Shown: positions 53,668 to 62,040 of the stretch, piece after piece
Position numbering within the stretch: the first letter of the stretch is position 1
How the letters are laid out: each line of letters starts with the position of its first letter
Assembly: GCA_003224235.1 (NCBI GenBank)
Contig: QHYU01000144.1
Coordinates: 1 to 64,000 of the forward strand
Direction of reading: 5' to 3'
From: Acidobacteriota bacterium
Lineage (GTDB): Bacteria > Acidobacteriota > Terriglobia > Acidiferrales > UBA7541
Length of the DNA: 64,000 bases
Notes under the pieces: model-generated
Seen by the model: only the letters and a program-made list of their open reading frames with translations
Databases searched by the model: none
What the model was told of the DNA's origin: nothing
Made by a program: the position numbers and the translations under genes

Positions 53668-53908
53668 ACAGCTCAGTGGCTAGCAGAACGGGCGTTCCAG
53701 TCGACCGATCCTGATCCGGAAGGCTTAGGATGAGTTAACTGAGACGGGGGCGCCCGCGCTGCCAGTTCAATATTTTCCCGCCGCCAATCCCGGACAAGTC
53801 TGAAGTGTATTTTGGGGGCCGGTGCCTTGTGTATCTTCGGGCTCTCCGGCCGCGTGCCACACCGCCCTGAGCAGCGCGGCGGATCCCCCCAGTTGTGGAG
53901 CAGATGCG

Positions 53909-54658
53909 ATGAAAGGTTTTCTTGGCACCGGCGCCACGTTCAACGCGGATGTGAATCTCCTGGTGCAGTTGACGATGGGTGTGGCGCTGCTCGTCGGAAT
54001 GTTCCTGGCGCGGCGAAATAGATTCACCGCGCATGGGATCTGCCAGGTCACGGTAATGCTGCTGAACTTGGCCATGATCGGACTGATCATGTGGCCATCG
54101 TTTCGCGGGGTGATCCCGCAGCTTCCGGCGGGGCTCGGAGACCGCTACTACGCTGTGGCAACGGCGCATGCCGCGCTCGGCATAGTCGCCGAACTGCTCG
54201 GGCTCTACATCGTGCTGGTGGCCGCCACCAACCTCCTTCCCCAATGGCTGCGCTTCCAGCGCTGGAAACTCTGGATGCGCACTGAACTCGCTCTGTGGTG
54301 GGTCGTCCTGCTCATCGGGCTGGGGACATACTACGTTTGGTACATGGGGCCCCAAGGCAAGGGCGCTGGGGGTGCTGGTGCCCCGAGTGCCGCCTACATC
54401 ACTGTGAAGCTGACCAACTTCGAGTTCACGCCTAAGGAAGCGAGCGTCCCGGTCGGTGCGACCATAGAGTGGGTGAATGATGCCGGCCGCCACACGGTCG
54501 AAGCCGACGATGGCTCATTCCAATCCGGAACGCTGCTCGCTGGATCCCGTTTCGAACACACCTTCAAAACTGCAGGCACGTTCGGCTATCACTGCGGCAA
54601 TCACGGCGACCCGGGCGGGAAGGGCATGTCCGGCAGAATCAAAGTCACCCCGCGCTGA
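53909..54658 (+). CDS. Membrane protein with C-terminal cupredoxin domain
   Basis: A 249-residue protein with about four N-terminal membrane helices in a DUF420-like arrangement: VNLLVQLTMGVALLVGMFLA, VTVMLLNLAMIGLIMW, HAALGIVAELLGLYIVLVAA and ELALWWVVLLIGLGTYYVW. His residues at the membrane boundary (FTAHGICQ, ATAHAALG) could bind metal. The periplasmic C-terminus, from about 160, is a cupredoxin: FEFTPKEASVPVGATIEWVN, GRHTVEADDGSF, then FGYHCGNHGDPGGKGMSG with type-1 copper ligands His, Cys, His and Met. The fusion suggests an electron carrier fixed to a respiratory or assembly membrane module. ATG 53909 is chosen from context; its ribosome binding site is weak. It follows the haemoglobin gene by 241 bases. 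Confidence 0.85.
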   Translation: MKGFLGTGATFNADVNLLVQLTMGVALLVGMFLARRNRFTAHGICQVTVMLLNLAMIGLIMWPSFRGVIPQLPAGLGDRYYAVATAHAALGIVAELLGLYIVLVAATNLLPQWLRFQRWKLWMRTELALWWVVLLIGLGTYYVWYMGPQGKGAGGAGAPSAAYITVKLTNFEFTPKEASVPVGATIEWVNDAGRHTVEADDGSFQSGTLLAGSRFEHTFKTAGTFGYHCGNHGDPGGKGMSGRIKVTPR

Positions 54659-54804
54659 CCCGACACGCGCATGGCCTACGGCTCGCCCCTGGTTTGCTTT
54701 GCACTCCAGCGTGCGATCTATCTTGGAAAATGAGCTGGCGCGCCGAGCAAACTGCGGCCGCGAGAGTAATTTAAGACCACGTTGATTGCGGAAGCGACGC
54801 GAGG

Positions 54805-55068
54805 TTAACCGGCTCGCTGGGAGGCTGCCATCGCTGCGGGTGCTTCGTCCTTGAGCCAAGTCCCGAGCAACAGCACCTTCCCGTTGACCGGGGAAATGTG
54901 GATGTAAAAAACCTGAGAGCCATTCTCCAACTCGTAGAAGTCGTTCCGACGCGGATCAGGTTTAGCTGGCGCTCCGGATGCGAGCAACTGGCGCAGCACC
55001 TCGACGATTTCGGGAGAGTGATGGTGAAGGTCTTCAATGTTCGGGTGCTGATTCAACCGCAGGACCAT
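54805..55068 (-). CDS. Small hypothetical protein
   Basis: An 87-residue soluble protein with a His-rich N-terminus (LNQHPNIEDLHHHSPEI) and a compact beta-rich middle (NDFYELENGSQVFYIHISPV, then GKVLLLGTW). GAGGAAGC lies just before ATG 55068. The protein-like composition and ribosome binding site support a real gene. I recall no named family. It has no coupled partner. Confidence 0.65.
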   Translation of the reverse strand: MVLRLNQHPNIEDLHHHSPEIVEVLRQLLASGAPAKPDPRRNDFYELENGSQVFYIHISPVNGKVLLLGTWLKDEAPAAMAASQRAG

Positions 55069-55627
55069 GCTTCCTCGCTTTCCACTGTTTCAGCTGCGTC
55101 TATTCTGTTCAACGCAAAACCTGCAAAATTGTTTCAGAAAACTTGACGCAGTGTTGCTTCGCTGTGGCTCCCCAACGGGAGGGCTCTCCGGTGGTTCGGC
55201 CTTGCATTCCGCGTCCTCCGCGGAATTTGCATCAGCTTAATTAGACGTTGTAGAAGCCAAATAGTTGCCTGCACGAATGAAAAGTTTTCATTCACACGAA
55301 GCTTTCTTCGACTCAAAAAAGGCCAATTTGGCTCTAGTTCACGCATTCGGGAATCCGTTCTTGGCGCGTTGAACATGCGGTCTAAACTCAGTATGATCAA
55401 AGCATTGACGCTCGGAGCCTACCTCCCGGCCGCTGCACAAAGCGAGTTCCTATTTCCCAGGCTGGGCTCGGACTCGGGCGTCTCCTCTCTCGGTAGGTCA
55501 AACCCGGAGCGAACGCCTCTGCCCTCTTCCCTCCAGCGTGTGATAACCAGTACTGTGGCTTGCCAGGATGGAAGCCCACGTCGGCAGAGCTACAACTCTG
55601 CGCAAGAAATAATCCGCCAATGTTGCT
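55069..55627. other. Gene-free stretch
   Basis: 560 bases between two leftward genes, with no supported gene; open frames lack protein-like composition. I see no repeat or clear terminator in it. Confidence 0.45.
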
Positions 55628-56566
55628 CTATGGGTTGCCGCGAGGGCCGGGGGAAGGAGAAGCTGGAGCCGCGGTGGCATCGCCCCCTTTCCCCTTAGTG
55701 AGTGGCGCCACGGCATCCAGCCCCAGCACGTTCACCAGGCTGGCGTTGGAGGGCACGATGTACTTAGTATTCTGCCCGAGCGTATTGTTCAAAACTTCCA
55801 GGCGCCGCATTGTTTCGGCGCGTTCTTTGAAGTAGTTTTCGGCCGCGGTCGAGACCAAGCGAACAGCTTCGGCCTCGGCGTTGGCGCGGGTGATGCGGGC
55901 TTGCCCGTCACCTTCGGCCTTGAGAATCTCCGATTGCTTGATTCCTTCCGCCTGAAGGATTTGGCTCTGCTTGATGCCCTCGGATTCGAGGATGGCCGCG
56001 CGTTTGTCCCGTTCGGCCTTCATCTGCCGCGACATCGCCTCGGTGATGTCCACCGGCGGATCGATCTTCTGCACCTCGACGCGCGTGACTTTCACGCCCC
56101 AGGCGTTGGTGGCCTCATCGAGCACCTGGCGGAGGTTGGTGTTAATGACGTCGCGGGCGACCAGCGTCTCGTCGAGGGCCCGATCGCCAATCAGGTTGCG
56201 CAGGTTGGTCTGGGCCAGCGTGGTGCAGGCGTAGCCAAAATTCTGCACCTCGAATTCGGCACGCACAGGGTCGATCACCTTGTAGTAGACGACAGCGTCT
56301 ACGGTTACGGTCACATTGTCCTTGGTGATCACTTTCTGCGGATCCACATTGATGACCTTCTCGCGCATATCAACGCGGATCAATTGGTCCACAAAGGGCA
56401 TCAGGAAGTGCAAACCGGATCTCACCATGGCGTGGTACTTGCCCAGCCGCATGATCAGGCCCTTTTGATACTGGGCCACAATCCTCGCCGACTTGGCGAG
56501 GGTCACTAGACCCAAGATCGCAAAGACAACGAGCACGAAATAGATCAAGAGGTTGGTCGGCTCCAT
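55628..56566 (-). CDS. SPFH/stomatin-like protein (slipin)
   Basis: A 312-residue membrane-anchored SPFH-domain protein. An N-terminal helix (LLIYFVLVVFAILGLVTLA) is followed by the SPFH core (IVAQYQKGLIMRLGKYHAMV, RSGLHFLMPFVDQLIRVDMR, VDPQKVITKDNVTVTVDAVV). The coiled-coil flotillin-like part is next (ESEGIKQSQILQAEGIKQSE, then KAEGDGQARITRANAEAEAV). The C-terminus ends NTKYIVPSNASLVNVLGLD and a Pro/Ala tail. Slipins form ring or raft assemblies and act with NfeD. GAGGTGATCG before ATG 56566 supports this start over the longer frame, which runs into nfeD. The gene starts five bases after nfeD ends. Confidence 0.94.
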   Translation of the reverse strand: MEPTNLLIYFVLVVFAILGLVTLAKSARIVAQYQKGLIMRLGKYHAMVRSGLHFLMPFVDQLIRVDMREKVINVDPQKVITKDNVTVTVDAVVYYKVIDPVRAEFEVQNFGYACTTLAQTNLRNLIGDRALDETLVARDVINTNLRQVLDEATNAWGVKVTRVEVQKIDPPVDITEAMSRQMKAERDKRAAILESEGIKQSQILQAEGIKQSEILKAEGDGQARITRANAEAEAVRLVSTAAENYFKERAETMRRLEVLNNTLGQNTKYIVPSNASLVNVLGLDAVAPLTKGKGGDATAAPASPSPGPRGNP

Positions 56567-56571
56567 TTCGA

Positions 56572-57012
56572 TCACCTCACCAGCAACGTCACGCCCTCCA
56601 CCGCTTCGACCGTAACCGACTGGCCGGGCTCGCGTGCCTCGCTCACTCCGGGAGCCAGCGCCGCGCGCCAGAATTCGTCGCCTACCTTCACCTGCCCCGG
56701 GGCATTCGGCGCGAGGCGCGAGGTCACCACCCCGGTGCGACCCACCAGGGCATCCACATTGCTCGGCCGGTTGGGTGCGAGCAGGCGAGAGCGGATCTGC
56801 TTGCGCAACACAAAGAGATAGAAAAATGCCAGAGCACCCGAAGAGAACAGGCCCACCTTGGTTGAGGCGAAGAACAGCCCGACTCCGCCGCCCGCAGCTA
56901 GCGACACTCCCATCAGTGCCAAGTCGAATCCCGTAGCCGCACCCAGCACCACCTCGGCCACGATGAGGAGCCCCCCGCAACCCACCAGTGTCCAATTGAC
57001 GGCGTTTTTCAC
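56572..57012 (-). CDS. NfeD-family membrane protein
   Basis: A 146-residue short NfeD protein without the protease domain. Three or four membrane helices come first (WTLVGCGGLLIVAEVVLGAA, LALMGVSLAAGGGVGLFFAS, VGLFSSGALAFFYLFVL). An OB-fold follows (ALVGRTGVVTSRLAPNAPGQ, VKVGDEFWRA, and VTVEAVEGVTLLV at the end). NfeD proteins pair with slipins or flotillins in membrane quality control. The gene lies five bases upstream of the slipin gene on the same strand, a conserved pairing that supports both calls. Confidence 0.92.
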   Translation of the reverse strand: MKNAVNWTLVGCGGLLIVAEVVLGAATGFDLALMGVSLAAGGGVGLFFASTKVGLFSSGALAFFYLFVLRKQIRSRLLAPNRPSNVDALVGRTGVVTSRLAPNAPGQVKVGDEFWRAALAPGVSEAREPGQSVTVEAVEGVTLLVR

Positions 57013-57225
57013 TCCCGCCGCCTCCTAGGGCGGAAATGCGCGCACCATATCATCGCAGACGTTGCCATTCAATACTGTTCGCGGCAGGGAGCAAATCGCG
57101 CTGTCTCGCGCTGCCTGTTTTTCACCTAATGCCTGTCAGGATGTTACTTATCGTTACTTCTAAACTTGACACTTGCGCGCCGCCGCCTAAATTGGCATAG
57201 TGCGGCGGCTCTGCTGGCGGTATTC

Positions 57226-57420
57226 ATGAAGAAAAGAAGAAAAACCAAGTTCGGTAAGGACAAGCGGCGCAAACATCGGCACTGGCAGGTCACCGTCTAT
57301 TACCACGACGGCGAGAAGTTTGGCCGGGTTTACACCGACCGCGCCAAGGCCGCGAAATTTGCCGAACGGCAGAAGAAATCTCCGGTCGTCAAGGCGACGC
57401 GCGTCGTTCAAATCAGTTAA
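57226..57420 (+). CDS. Small basic hypothetical protein
   Basis: A 64-residue very basic protein (MKKRRKTKFGKDKRRKHRHW), then WQVTVYYHDGEKFGRVYTDR and KAAKFAERQKKSPVVKATRV. The first 20 residues could bind nucleic acid, and the rest could be a small alpha/beta fold. I know no named family. The ATG at 57226 is the first Met that leaves this basic start. The ribosome binding site is poor, so the confidence is moderate. Confidence 0.55.
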   Translation: MKKRRKTKFGKDKRRKHRHWQVTVYYHDGEKFGRVYTDRAKAAKFAERQKKSPVVKATRVVQIS

Positions 57421-57454
57421 CCGCGGGGGGCGGCGAGTTCCGGGTCGGCACACG

Positions 57455-57473
57455 AGGCCCACGATGCGGGCCT
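57455..57473 (+). terminator. Short hairpin after the basic protein gene
   Basis: AGGCCC (57455-57460) pairs with GGGCCT (57468-57473) over ACGATGC, 35 bases past the stop. Followed by TGTCGCC, without a U-tract, so only a weak terminator candidate. Confidence 0.35.
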
Positions 57474-57517
57474 TGTCGCCGCTGCCGCCGCGTGTTATAA
57501 GAAAAGGTCGGCCCCGA

Positions 57518-57591
57518 GCGGCCGTAGTATAGGGGTAGTACGACAGCTTGCCAAGCTGTAGGCGGGGGTTCGAGTCCCCTCGGCCGCTCCA
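57518..57591 (+). tRNA. tRNA-Gly (anticodon GCC)
   Basis: A 74-base cloverleaf. The acceptor pairs GCGGCCG with CGGCCGC, the discriminator is T and CCA is encoded. The anticodon stem pairs ACAGC with GCTGT around loop TTGCCAA, anticodon GCC. The T-arm is GGGGG-TTCGAGT-CCCCT (one mismatch/wobble at its end). Confidence 0.95.
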
Positions 57592-57777
57592 TTCTTAGTC
57601 TTCAGCCGCCGGCCGTTTCTCCCACCAATTTGTGGTCCGTTCTTCCTGTTTCTCGGTCTCCCGGTCGCCTCGGTGGCCTGGCTCTTTGCTCGCCCGCTCC
57701 GCCGTGCTAGAGTTTGCCCGCCGTGAACCGTGGTGAAGGGCCCGCCTCATTCCCAGGGTCGGGAGGAAAAAGTCCTC

Positions 57778-59814
57778 ATGAGCCGTCCCCGGTATCTGCC
57801 GCTTGCTTTGCTGTTTATCACCCTGCTGCGGATCGCGCCGCAGGCCTTGGCGCAGCTATCCCCGGCCAAACCACTCGACAAGTACGTCGTTCCGCAACCG
57901 CAATTTGAGGCGATCGTTGGCGAGTATTCGGGCGAGCGCGCGCTCGAATACGTCCGCGGCATTACCCAGTTCCACCGCATCCAGGCGAGCCCCGGGTTTA
58001 CGGGGGCGCGTAATTGGGTGATGGACCACCTCAAGGCTTACGGCATTAGCGACGTCGAGGTGGAGAGGTTTCCCTCTGACGGCCACACGCGGTATTCCAC
58101 GCACGTAGGGCCGATGGCCTGGACAGCGCGCGAAGGCGAGTTGTGGGTCGAAGAGCCGTTCCGCGAACGCCTCTGCCGCTTCAGCGACCAGCCCGTCTGC
58201 CTTTCGACGCTCTCGAACGGCGGCGAATGGCGCGGCGTAGCGGTGGACGTCGGCGGCGGCACCGACGCGGCGAGCTACGAGGGCAAGGACGTCCGGGCCA
58301 AAGTCGTCTTCGCCTCCGGCTATGCGGGCGCCGTGCACCGCGAAGCGGTCATCCGACGCGGGGCTCTGGGCGTGGTGATCTATCCCGCGCCGGATGACCG
58401 CCCCGAGTATCCAGACCTGGTTCGCTACAATGGGCTCTGGGTGCAGGCCGACGAGAAAGAGAAGGCTACCTTCGGCTTCCAGATCTCGCACCGCCAGTGG
58501 GAACGCCTCAAGCCGCAAATAGCTAGCGGAAAGCTGGTCCTGCGCGCCAAGGTGGACGCTGAGTTGCATGCCGGCGCGCTCGAAGTGACCAGCGTGTATC
58601 TGCGCGGCAGCGACCCTTCCAAAGAAGTCATCCTCGTGGCGCATCTCGACCATTACAAGTTCGGCGCCAACGACAACGCCTCGGGCTCGGCGTCGCTGCT
58701 GGAAATCGCCCGCGCGGTGAAGACGCTGCTCGACCAAAAGAGGATCCCGCCGCTCAAGCGCACGCTGCACTTCCTCTGGGTGCCGGAGCACTTTGGCACC
58801 GTCGCCTGGCTGACCAAGCACCCCGAAGTATCCGAACGCGCGATTGCGGCTCTGAATCTTGATATGGTTGGCGAAAATCTGGTGAAGACCAACTCAAGGT
58901 TGAACATCGCGCGCACGCCGGATTCGCTGCCATCGTTCTTGAACAATCTAGTCGAAAACGTCGCTGAGCAGGTCGAGGAGGCCAATCTGGTATCGCCGAA
59001 CGGCTCGCACAACCTGTTTCACTGGCGCATGACGCCGTACAGCGCGGGCAGCGACCACGACATGTTCAACGACGGCAGCGTGCGCGTGCCAGCCGTGCAG
59101 TTTGGCCACTGGCCTGATTGGACGCACCACACCAACGAAGACTCGGTGGACAAAGTGGATTCCACGACCCTGCGCCGTGTCGGGGTGCTAGCCACCGCCT
59201 CGGCTGTGTGGCTCGCGACCGCTGACGATGATCAAGTGATACGCTTGGCTGGTCTCACGATGGGTTCTTCGTTTGCGAAAATTTATCTGAGGCGACTGGG
59301 TCTCACTTCGACTCCTGGTGGTTTTCCCCGCCGAATGGAGCCGGGGCAAGGACTGAATCCTTCAGTGGAGCAGGCAACTCAAGCCATGATGCCGCTGAAC
59401 ATCTTGCTCACCGAAAACGGCAGGCTCAGATTTCAAGATCTTACTCGCGTCTTCGGCAGTTTCGAGGCTCTTGCAAAGCAGTTAGAGAGGTCGGACAGCA
59501 AGCGCACGCCAACACCGATGAATCGCATTCCGAGGAAAAAATATATTGGGCCGATCGCCGACGGGCCTTCGTCGCCGTGGTTTCGTCAGGCGCTGGGGGC
59601 GGAGTACGCCTGGTGGCGAGAGCAGGCACGCCAGGTGCCGCAATTCGAGCTGATTGTCTATGAGGCGGGCAACTTCGCCGACAGCAAGCGCAGCCTCGCC
59701 GAGATCGAAGATGCTGTCGCGGCTGAGTACGGCGAGCTGCCGCAGGGGTTTATCGAAGGGATATTCAACCGGCTGGCCAAAATCGGCTTAGTCGAGTGGG
59801 TGGAGAGGAAGTAG
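57778..59814 (+). CDS. Exported M28-family metallopeptidase
   Basis: A 678-residue exported protein. Signal peptide (LPLALLFITLLRIAPQALAQ), then a PA-like insert (GKDVRAKVVFASGYAGAVHR), then an M28 dizinc peptidase domain. Metal ligands appear in order: VAHLDHYKFGANDNASG (His and Asp), VPEHFG (Glu), ALNLDMVG (Asp) and WTHHTNEDSVDKVD (His). A helical C-terminal domain of about 200 residues follows. M28 enzymes are aminopeptidases or carboxypeptidases that act outside the cytoplasm, releasing amino acids. ATG 57778, with GGAGG about twelve bases upstream, puts the signal peptide at the start; the GTG at 57730 would add an unrelated leader. It follows tRNA-Gly. Confidence 0.92.
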   Translation: MSRPRYLPLALLFITLLRIAPQALAQLSPAKPLDKYVVPQPQFEAIVGEYSGERALEYVRGITQFHRIQASPGFTGARNWVMDHLKAYGISDVEVERFPSDGHTRYSTHVGPMAWTAREGELWVEEPFRERLCRFSDQPVCLSTLSNGGEWRGVAVDVGGGTDAASYEGKDVRAKVVFASGYAGAVHREAVIRRGALGVVIYPAPDDRPEYPDLVRYNGLWVQADEKEKATFGFQISHRQWERLKPQIASGKLVLRAKVDAELHAGALEVTSVYLRGSDPSKEVILVAHLDHYKFGANDNASGSASLLEIARAVKTLLDQKRIPPLKRTLHFLWVPEHFGTVAWLTKHPEVSERAIAALNLDMVGENLVKTNSRLNIARTPDSLPSFLNNLVENVAEQVEEANLVSPNGSHNLFHWRMTPYSAGSDHDMFNDGSVRVPAVQFGHWPDWTHHTNEDSVDKVDSTTLRRVGVLATASAVWLATADDDQVIRLAGLTMGSSFAKIYLRRLGLTSTPGGFPRRMEPGQGLNPSVEQATQAMMPLNILLTENGRLRFQDLTRVFGSFEALAKQLERSDSKRTPTPMNRIPRKKYIGPIADGPSSPWFRQALGAEYAWWREQARQVPQFELIVYEAGNFADSKRSLAEIEDAVAAEYGELPQGFIEGIFNRLAKIGLVEWVERK

Positions 59815-59930
59815 CAACCACGGATGAACACCGGTGAACACTGGTAGGACTGATAGAAACAGATAGAAAAAGCTCTCGATCTCTCTTGCCTCTTCGCATC
59901 TGTGTCTATCAGTGTTCATCTGTGGTTGCC
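59815..59930. repeat. Inverted pair of GTTCATCTGTGG-type repeats
   Basis: Left arm CCACGGATGAACACCGGTGA (59818-59837), continuing ACACTGG and CTGATAGAAACAGATAG. Right arm ATCTGTGTCTATCAGTGTTC (59898-59917), then ATCTGTGG. The arms can form an imperfect hairpin just after the peptidase stop. It is one of a family of intergenic repeats in this window. Confidence 0.6.
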
Positions 59931-59937
59931 AACTCTT

Positions 59938-60435
59938 ATGCTGGCTTATCTCTGCGGGCCGATTGAATTCGCGGGCGATGGCGGCAAGGTGTGGCGCCGC
60001 AAGGTGATGCCCTTCCTGCGTGACGAGCTCGGCCACCGCGTCTACGATCCCGCCGAGGATGAAAAGAAAAACCTCACGGACGAAGAAGCGGTGCACTTCC
60101 GCGAGTGGAAGAAGACCAACCTCGAGCGCTTCCGCCGCGCGGTGCGAAAAATCATTCAATTTGATCTCGACCTGATCGAAAACAAGGCCGACTACGTCAT
60201 CTGCTACTGGGACGCCGCCGCAGCCGGCACCACCAGTGGCGGCACGTCGGCCGAGTTGACGTTGGCCCACCGAGCGGGCATCCCCGTATACCTGGTAACC
60301 GAGCTTCCGGCTGAGGAGATCAGCGGCTGGATGCTGGCCTGCGCCGACCAGGTCTTCCAGACCATCGACGCGCTAAAGAACTTCTTGCTGGAGCGCTACG
60401 GTCGCGAAAGGCAGACGCAGCTCTGGAAAGAGTAG
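59938..60435 (+). CDS. Nucleoside 2-deoxyribosyltransferase-like protein
   Basis: A 165-residue soluble protein with the start MLAYLCGPIEFAGDGGKVWR, the usual opening of this Rossmann-like family (fold of the nucleoside 2-deoxyribosyltransferases). The Asp-rich part KIIQFDLDLIENKADYVICY and TSGGTSAELTLAHRAGIPVY match the substrate pocket and the nucleophile Glu region. Such enzymes move or hydrolyse deoxyribose from nucleobases in salvage. The ATG at 59938 gives the conserved start; the frame open from 59902 is repeat-derived. It is bracketed by dispersed repeats on both sides. Salvage fits its neighbours: thymidine kinase and a YjjX-type NTPase lie downstream. Confidence 0.85.
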   Translation: MLAYLCGPIEFAGDGGKVWRRKVMPFLRDELGHRVYDPAEDEKKNLTDEEAVHFREWKKTNLERFRRAVRKIIQFDLDLIENKADYVICYWDAAAAGTTSGGTSAELTLAHRAGIPVYLVTELPAEEISGWMLACADQVFQTIDALKNFLLERYGRERQTQLWKE

Positions 60436-60444
60436 GGGGTTTTG

Positions 60445-60623
60445 GAACCGCAGATGAACAGCAGCAACCACAGATACAACGAACACTGAGGAACAGATGG
60501 AAAAAGTGCTCCCGGTTTCTTCTGGCCCTGCTTATCTGTGCTTATCTGCGTTCATCTGTGGTTCCAGACTTCCTTCGTCTTCTGTCTTTTTCATCTGTTG
60601 GTATCTATGGTTATCTGTGGTTT
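60445..60623. repeat. Cluster of GTTCATCTGTGG-type repeats
   Basis: Copies in both orientations: GAACCGCAGATGAACAGCAG at 60445, CTTATCTGCGTTCATCTGTG at 60541 (after CTTATCTGTG), and TATCTATGGTTATCTGTGG near 60602. They can fold into imperfect hairpins and fill the gap between the 59938 and 60640 genes. Confidence 0.6.
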
Positions 60624-60639
60624 ACAGAGGATTTCGCGG

Positions 60640-61224
60640 ATGCAAAAGATTCTGGTGGCGGTGGGGAGCACGCGCCGGCCAAAGCTGAATGCTGTCTGGG
60701 AAGGACTGACGGTATTTGGCCCCTCGCTCGACCCCAACGCGCAGTTTGAAGTCGTAGGGGTGGAGGTGGAAAGCGGCGTGGGGCACACGCCCACCACGCG
60801 TGCCGAGCTGATGGCCGGGGCGCGAGGTCGCGCCGAGGCGTTGTCCCACATGGCGCAGGAACGCAACGAAGCGTGGCGCTACTTTGTAGGCCTCGAAGGC
60901 GGCCTCGATGTCGTCGAAGAAAACGGCCGGCGGCTGGTGTTTCTCGAAAACTGGGCTTACGTCGCGGATGCTTCCGGCCGGGGCGCTTACGGCCAGTCGG
61001 GTAGCATCTTGATCCCTGCGCCGCTCGCCGCCGAGGTGCTCGATCGCGGCGTCGAGCTTGCCGCCGCGATTGATGCCTACGCCGGCGGGCACGGCATCCG
61101 CGATGCCCAGGGCGCCTGGGGCGTGCTGACCCGTAATCTCATCACGCGCCAGGACGCCTTTCGCATCGCCGTCATCAACGCCTTCGCGCCCTTCTTCAAT
61201 GCCTCCTTGTATCGCGACGCCTGA
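60640..61224 (+). CDS. Inosine/xanthosine triphosphatase (YjjX/DUF84 family)
   Basis: A 194-residue soluble enzyme that would hydrolyse ITP or XTP and so clean the nucleotide pool. The start [20 protein letters not shown] is typical of the family's phosphate-binding loop. [20 protein letters not shown] and [20 protein letters not shown] (with the acidic metal site) follow, then [14 protein letters not shown] and [17 protein letters not shown] 60640 fits the family start, since the open frame upstream is repeat sequence. Its place before thymidine kinase suits a nucleotide-salvage group. Confidence 0.92.
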   Translation: MQKILVAVGSTRRPKLNAVWEGLTVFGPSLDPNAQFEVVGVEVESGVGHTPTTRAELMAGARGRAEALSHMAQERNEAWRYFVGLEGGLDVVEENGRRLVFLENWAYVADASGRGAYGQSGSILIPAPLAAEVLDRGVELAAAIDAYAGGHGIRDAQGAWGVLTRNLITRQDAFRIAVINAFAPFFNASLYRDA

Positions 61225-61306
61225 CAGCTTTCGGCGTCAGCTCTCGTCGATCCGTTCTCCCTTTTCCACAATCCTCTATGGTAGCCTACAGCTAGGAGGC
61301 TGGAGC

Positions 61307-61945
61307 GTGGACATCGTTAAAGGCAACATGGGCTGGATCGAGGTGATCGTCGGCCCCATGTTCTCGGGCAAGAGCGAGGAGCTGATCCGGCGATTGCGGC
61401 GCGCGGAGATTGCCCGCCAGCGTGTGCAGATTTTCAAGCCGGTGATCGATCAGCGTTACGCCGTGAACGAAATCGTTTCGCACTCGGGATTGGGTATCCG
61501 CTCGGACAACGTGCGCACCGCCGTCGAGGTATTGGAGAGAGTCGAGCCGCGCACCGAAGTCATCGGCATTGACGAAGGGCAGTTTCTGGGCGAGCAGTTG
61601 GTGGAAGTCTGCATGCAACTCGCGGACATGGGCAAGCGCGTGATCGTCACCGGCTTGGACACGGATTACCTGGGCCGGCCGTTTGAGCCCATCCCTCGCC
61701 TCCTGGCCGTTGCTGAGGAGATTACCAAACTGCTGGCCATCTGCGTGCGCTGCGGCAACCCCGCAGTGCACACCCAGCGTCTGGTGGCCTCGGAAGAGCT
61801 GATTGTGGTCGGCGCGTCAGGGACGTACGAGGCGCGGTGCCGGCGCTGCTTTGAGCCGCAGCTTGCCCACGAAAAGGTCGAGGCCGAGAAGAAGTCCGCC
61901 TCGGAAGGTGTCACCGAGAAAGCTCGCACCGCTACAGCGAGCTGA
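61307..61945 (+). CDS. tdk: Thymidine kinase
   Basis: A 212-residue type II thymidine kinase. It has Walker [16 protein letters not shown], the catalytic acidic region [13 protein letters not shown], and [18 protein letters not shown] (the lasso-like region). The zinc ribbon has two Cys pairs, CVRCGNPAV and YEARCRRCF. It phosphorylates thymidine with ATP in the cytoplasm. GTG 61307 has AGGAGG seven bases upstream, whereas the ATG at 61328 has none. A Lys/Glu-rich tail extends beyond the usual C-terminus. It follows the YjjX-type NTPase gene in the same orientation. Confidence 0.96.
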   Translation: MDIVKGNMGWIEVIVGPMFSGKSEELIRRLRRAEIARQRVQIFKPVIDQRYAVNEIVSHSGLGIRSDNVRTAVEVLERVEPRTEVIGIDEGQFLGEQLVEVCMQLADMGKRVIVTGLDTDYLGRPFEPIPRLLAVAEEITKLLAICVRCGNPAVHTQRLVASEELIVVGASGTYEARCRRCFEPQLAHEKVEAEKKSASEGVTEKARTATAS

Positions 61946-62008
61946 GTAAGTCCGCTTACTCCCCAGAACGGAAGACTCCGAGCGGGGTACTGAAATAGTT
62001 CTGGTGCC

Positions 62009-62040
62009 ATCCGCGTTCATCTGCGCTCATCTGTAGTTCC
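62009..62040. repeat. GTTCATCTGTGG-type repeat, diverged copy
   Basis: CCGCGTTCATCTGCGCTCAT followed by CTGTAGTTCC. It overlaps the 3' end of the NagZ gene at 62017, so part of the repeat codes for the protein tail. Confidence 0.55.
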
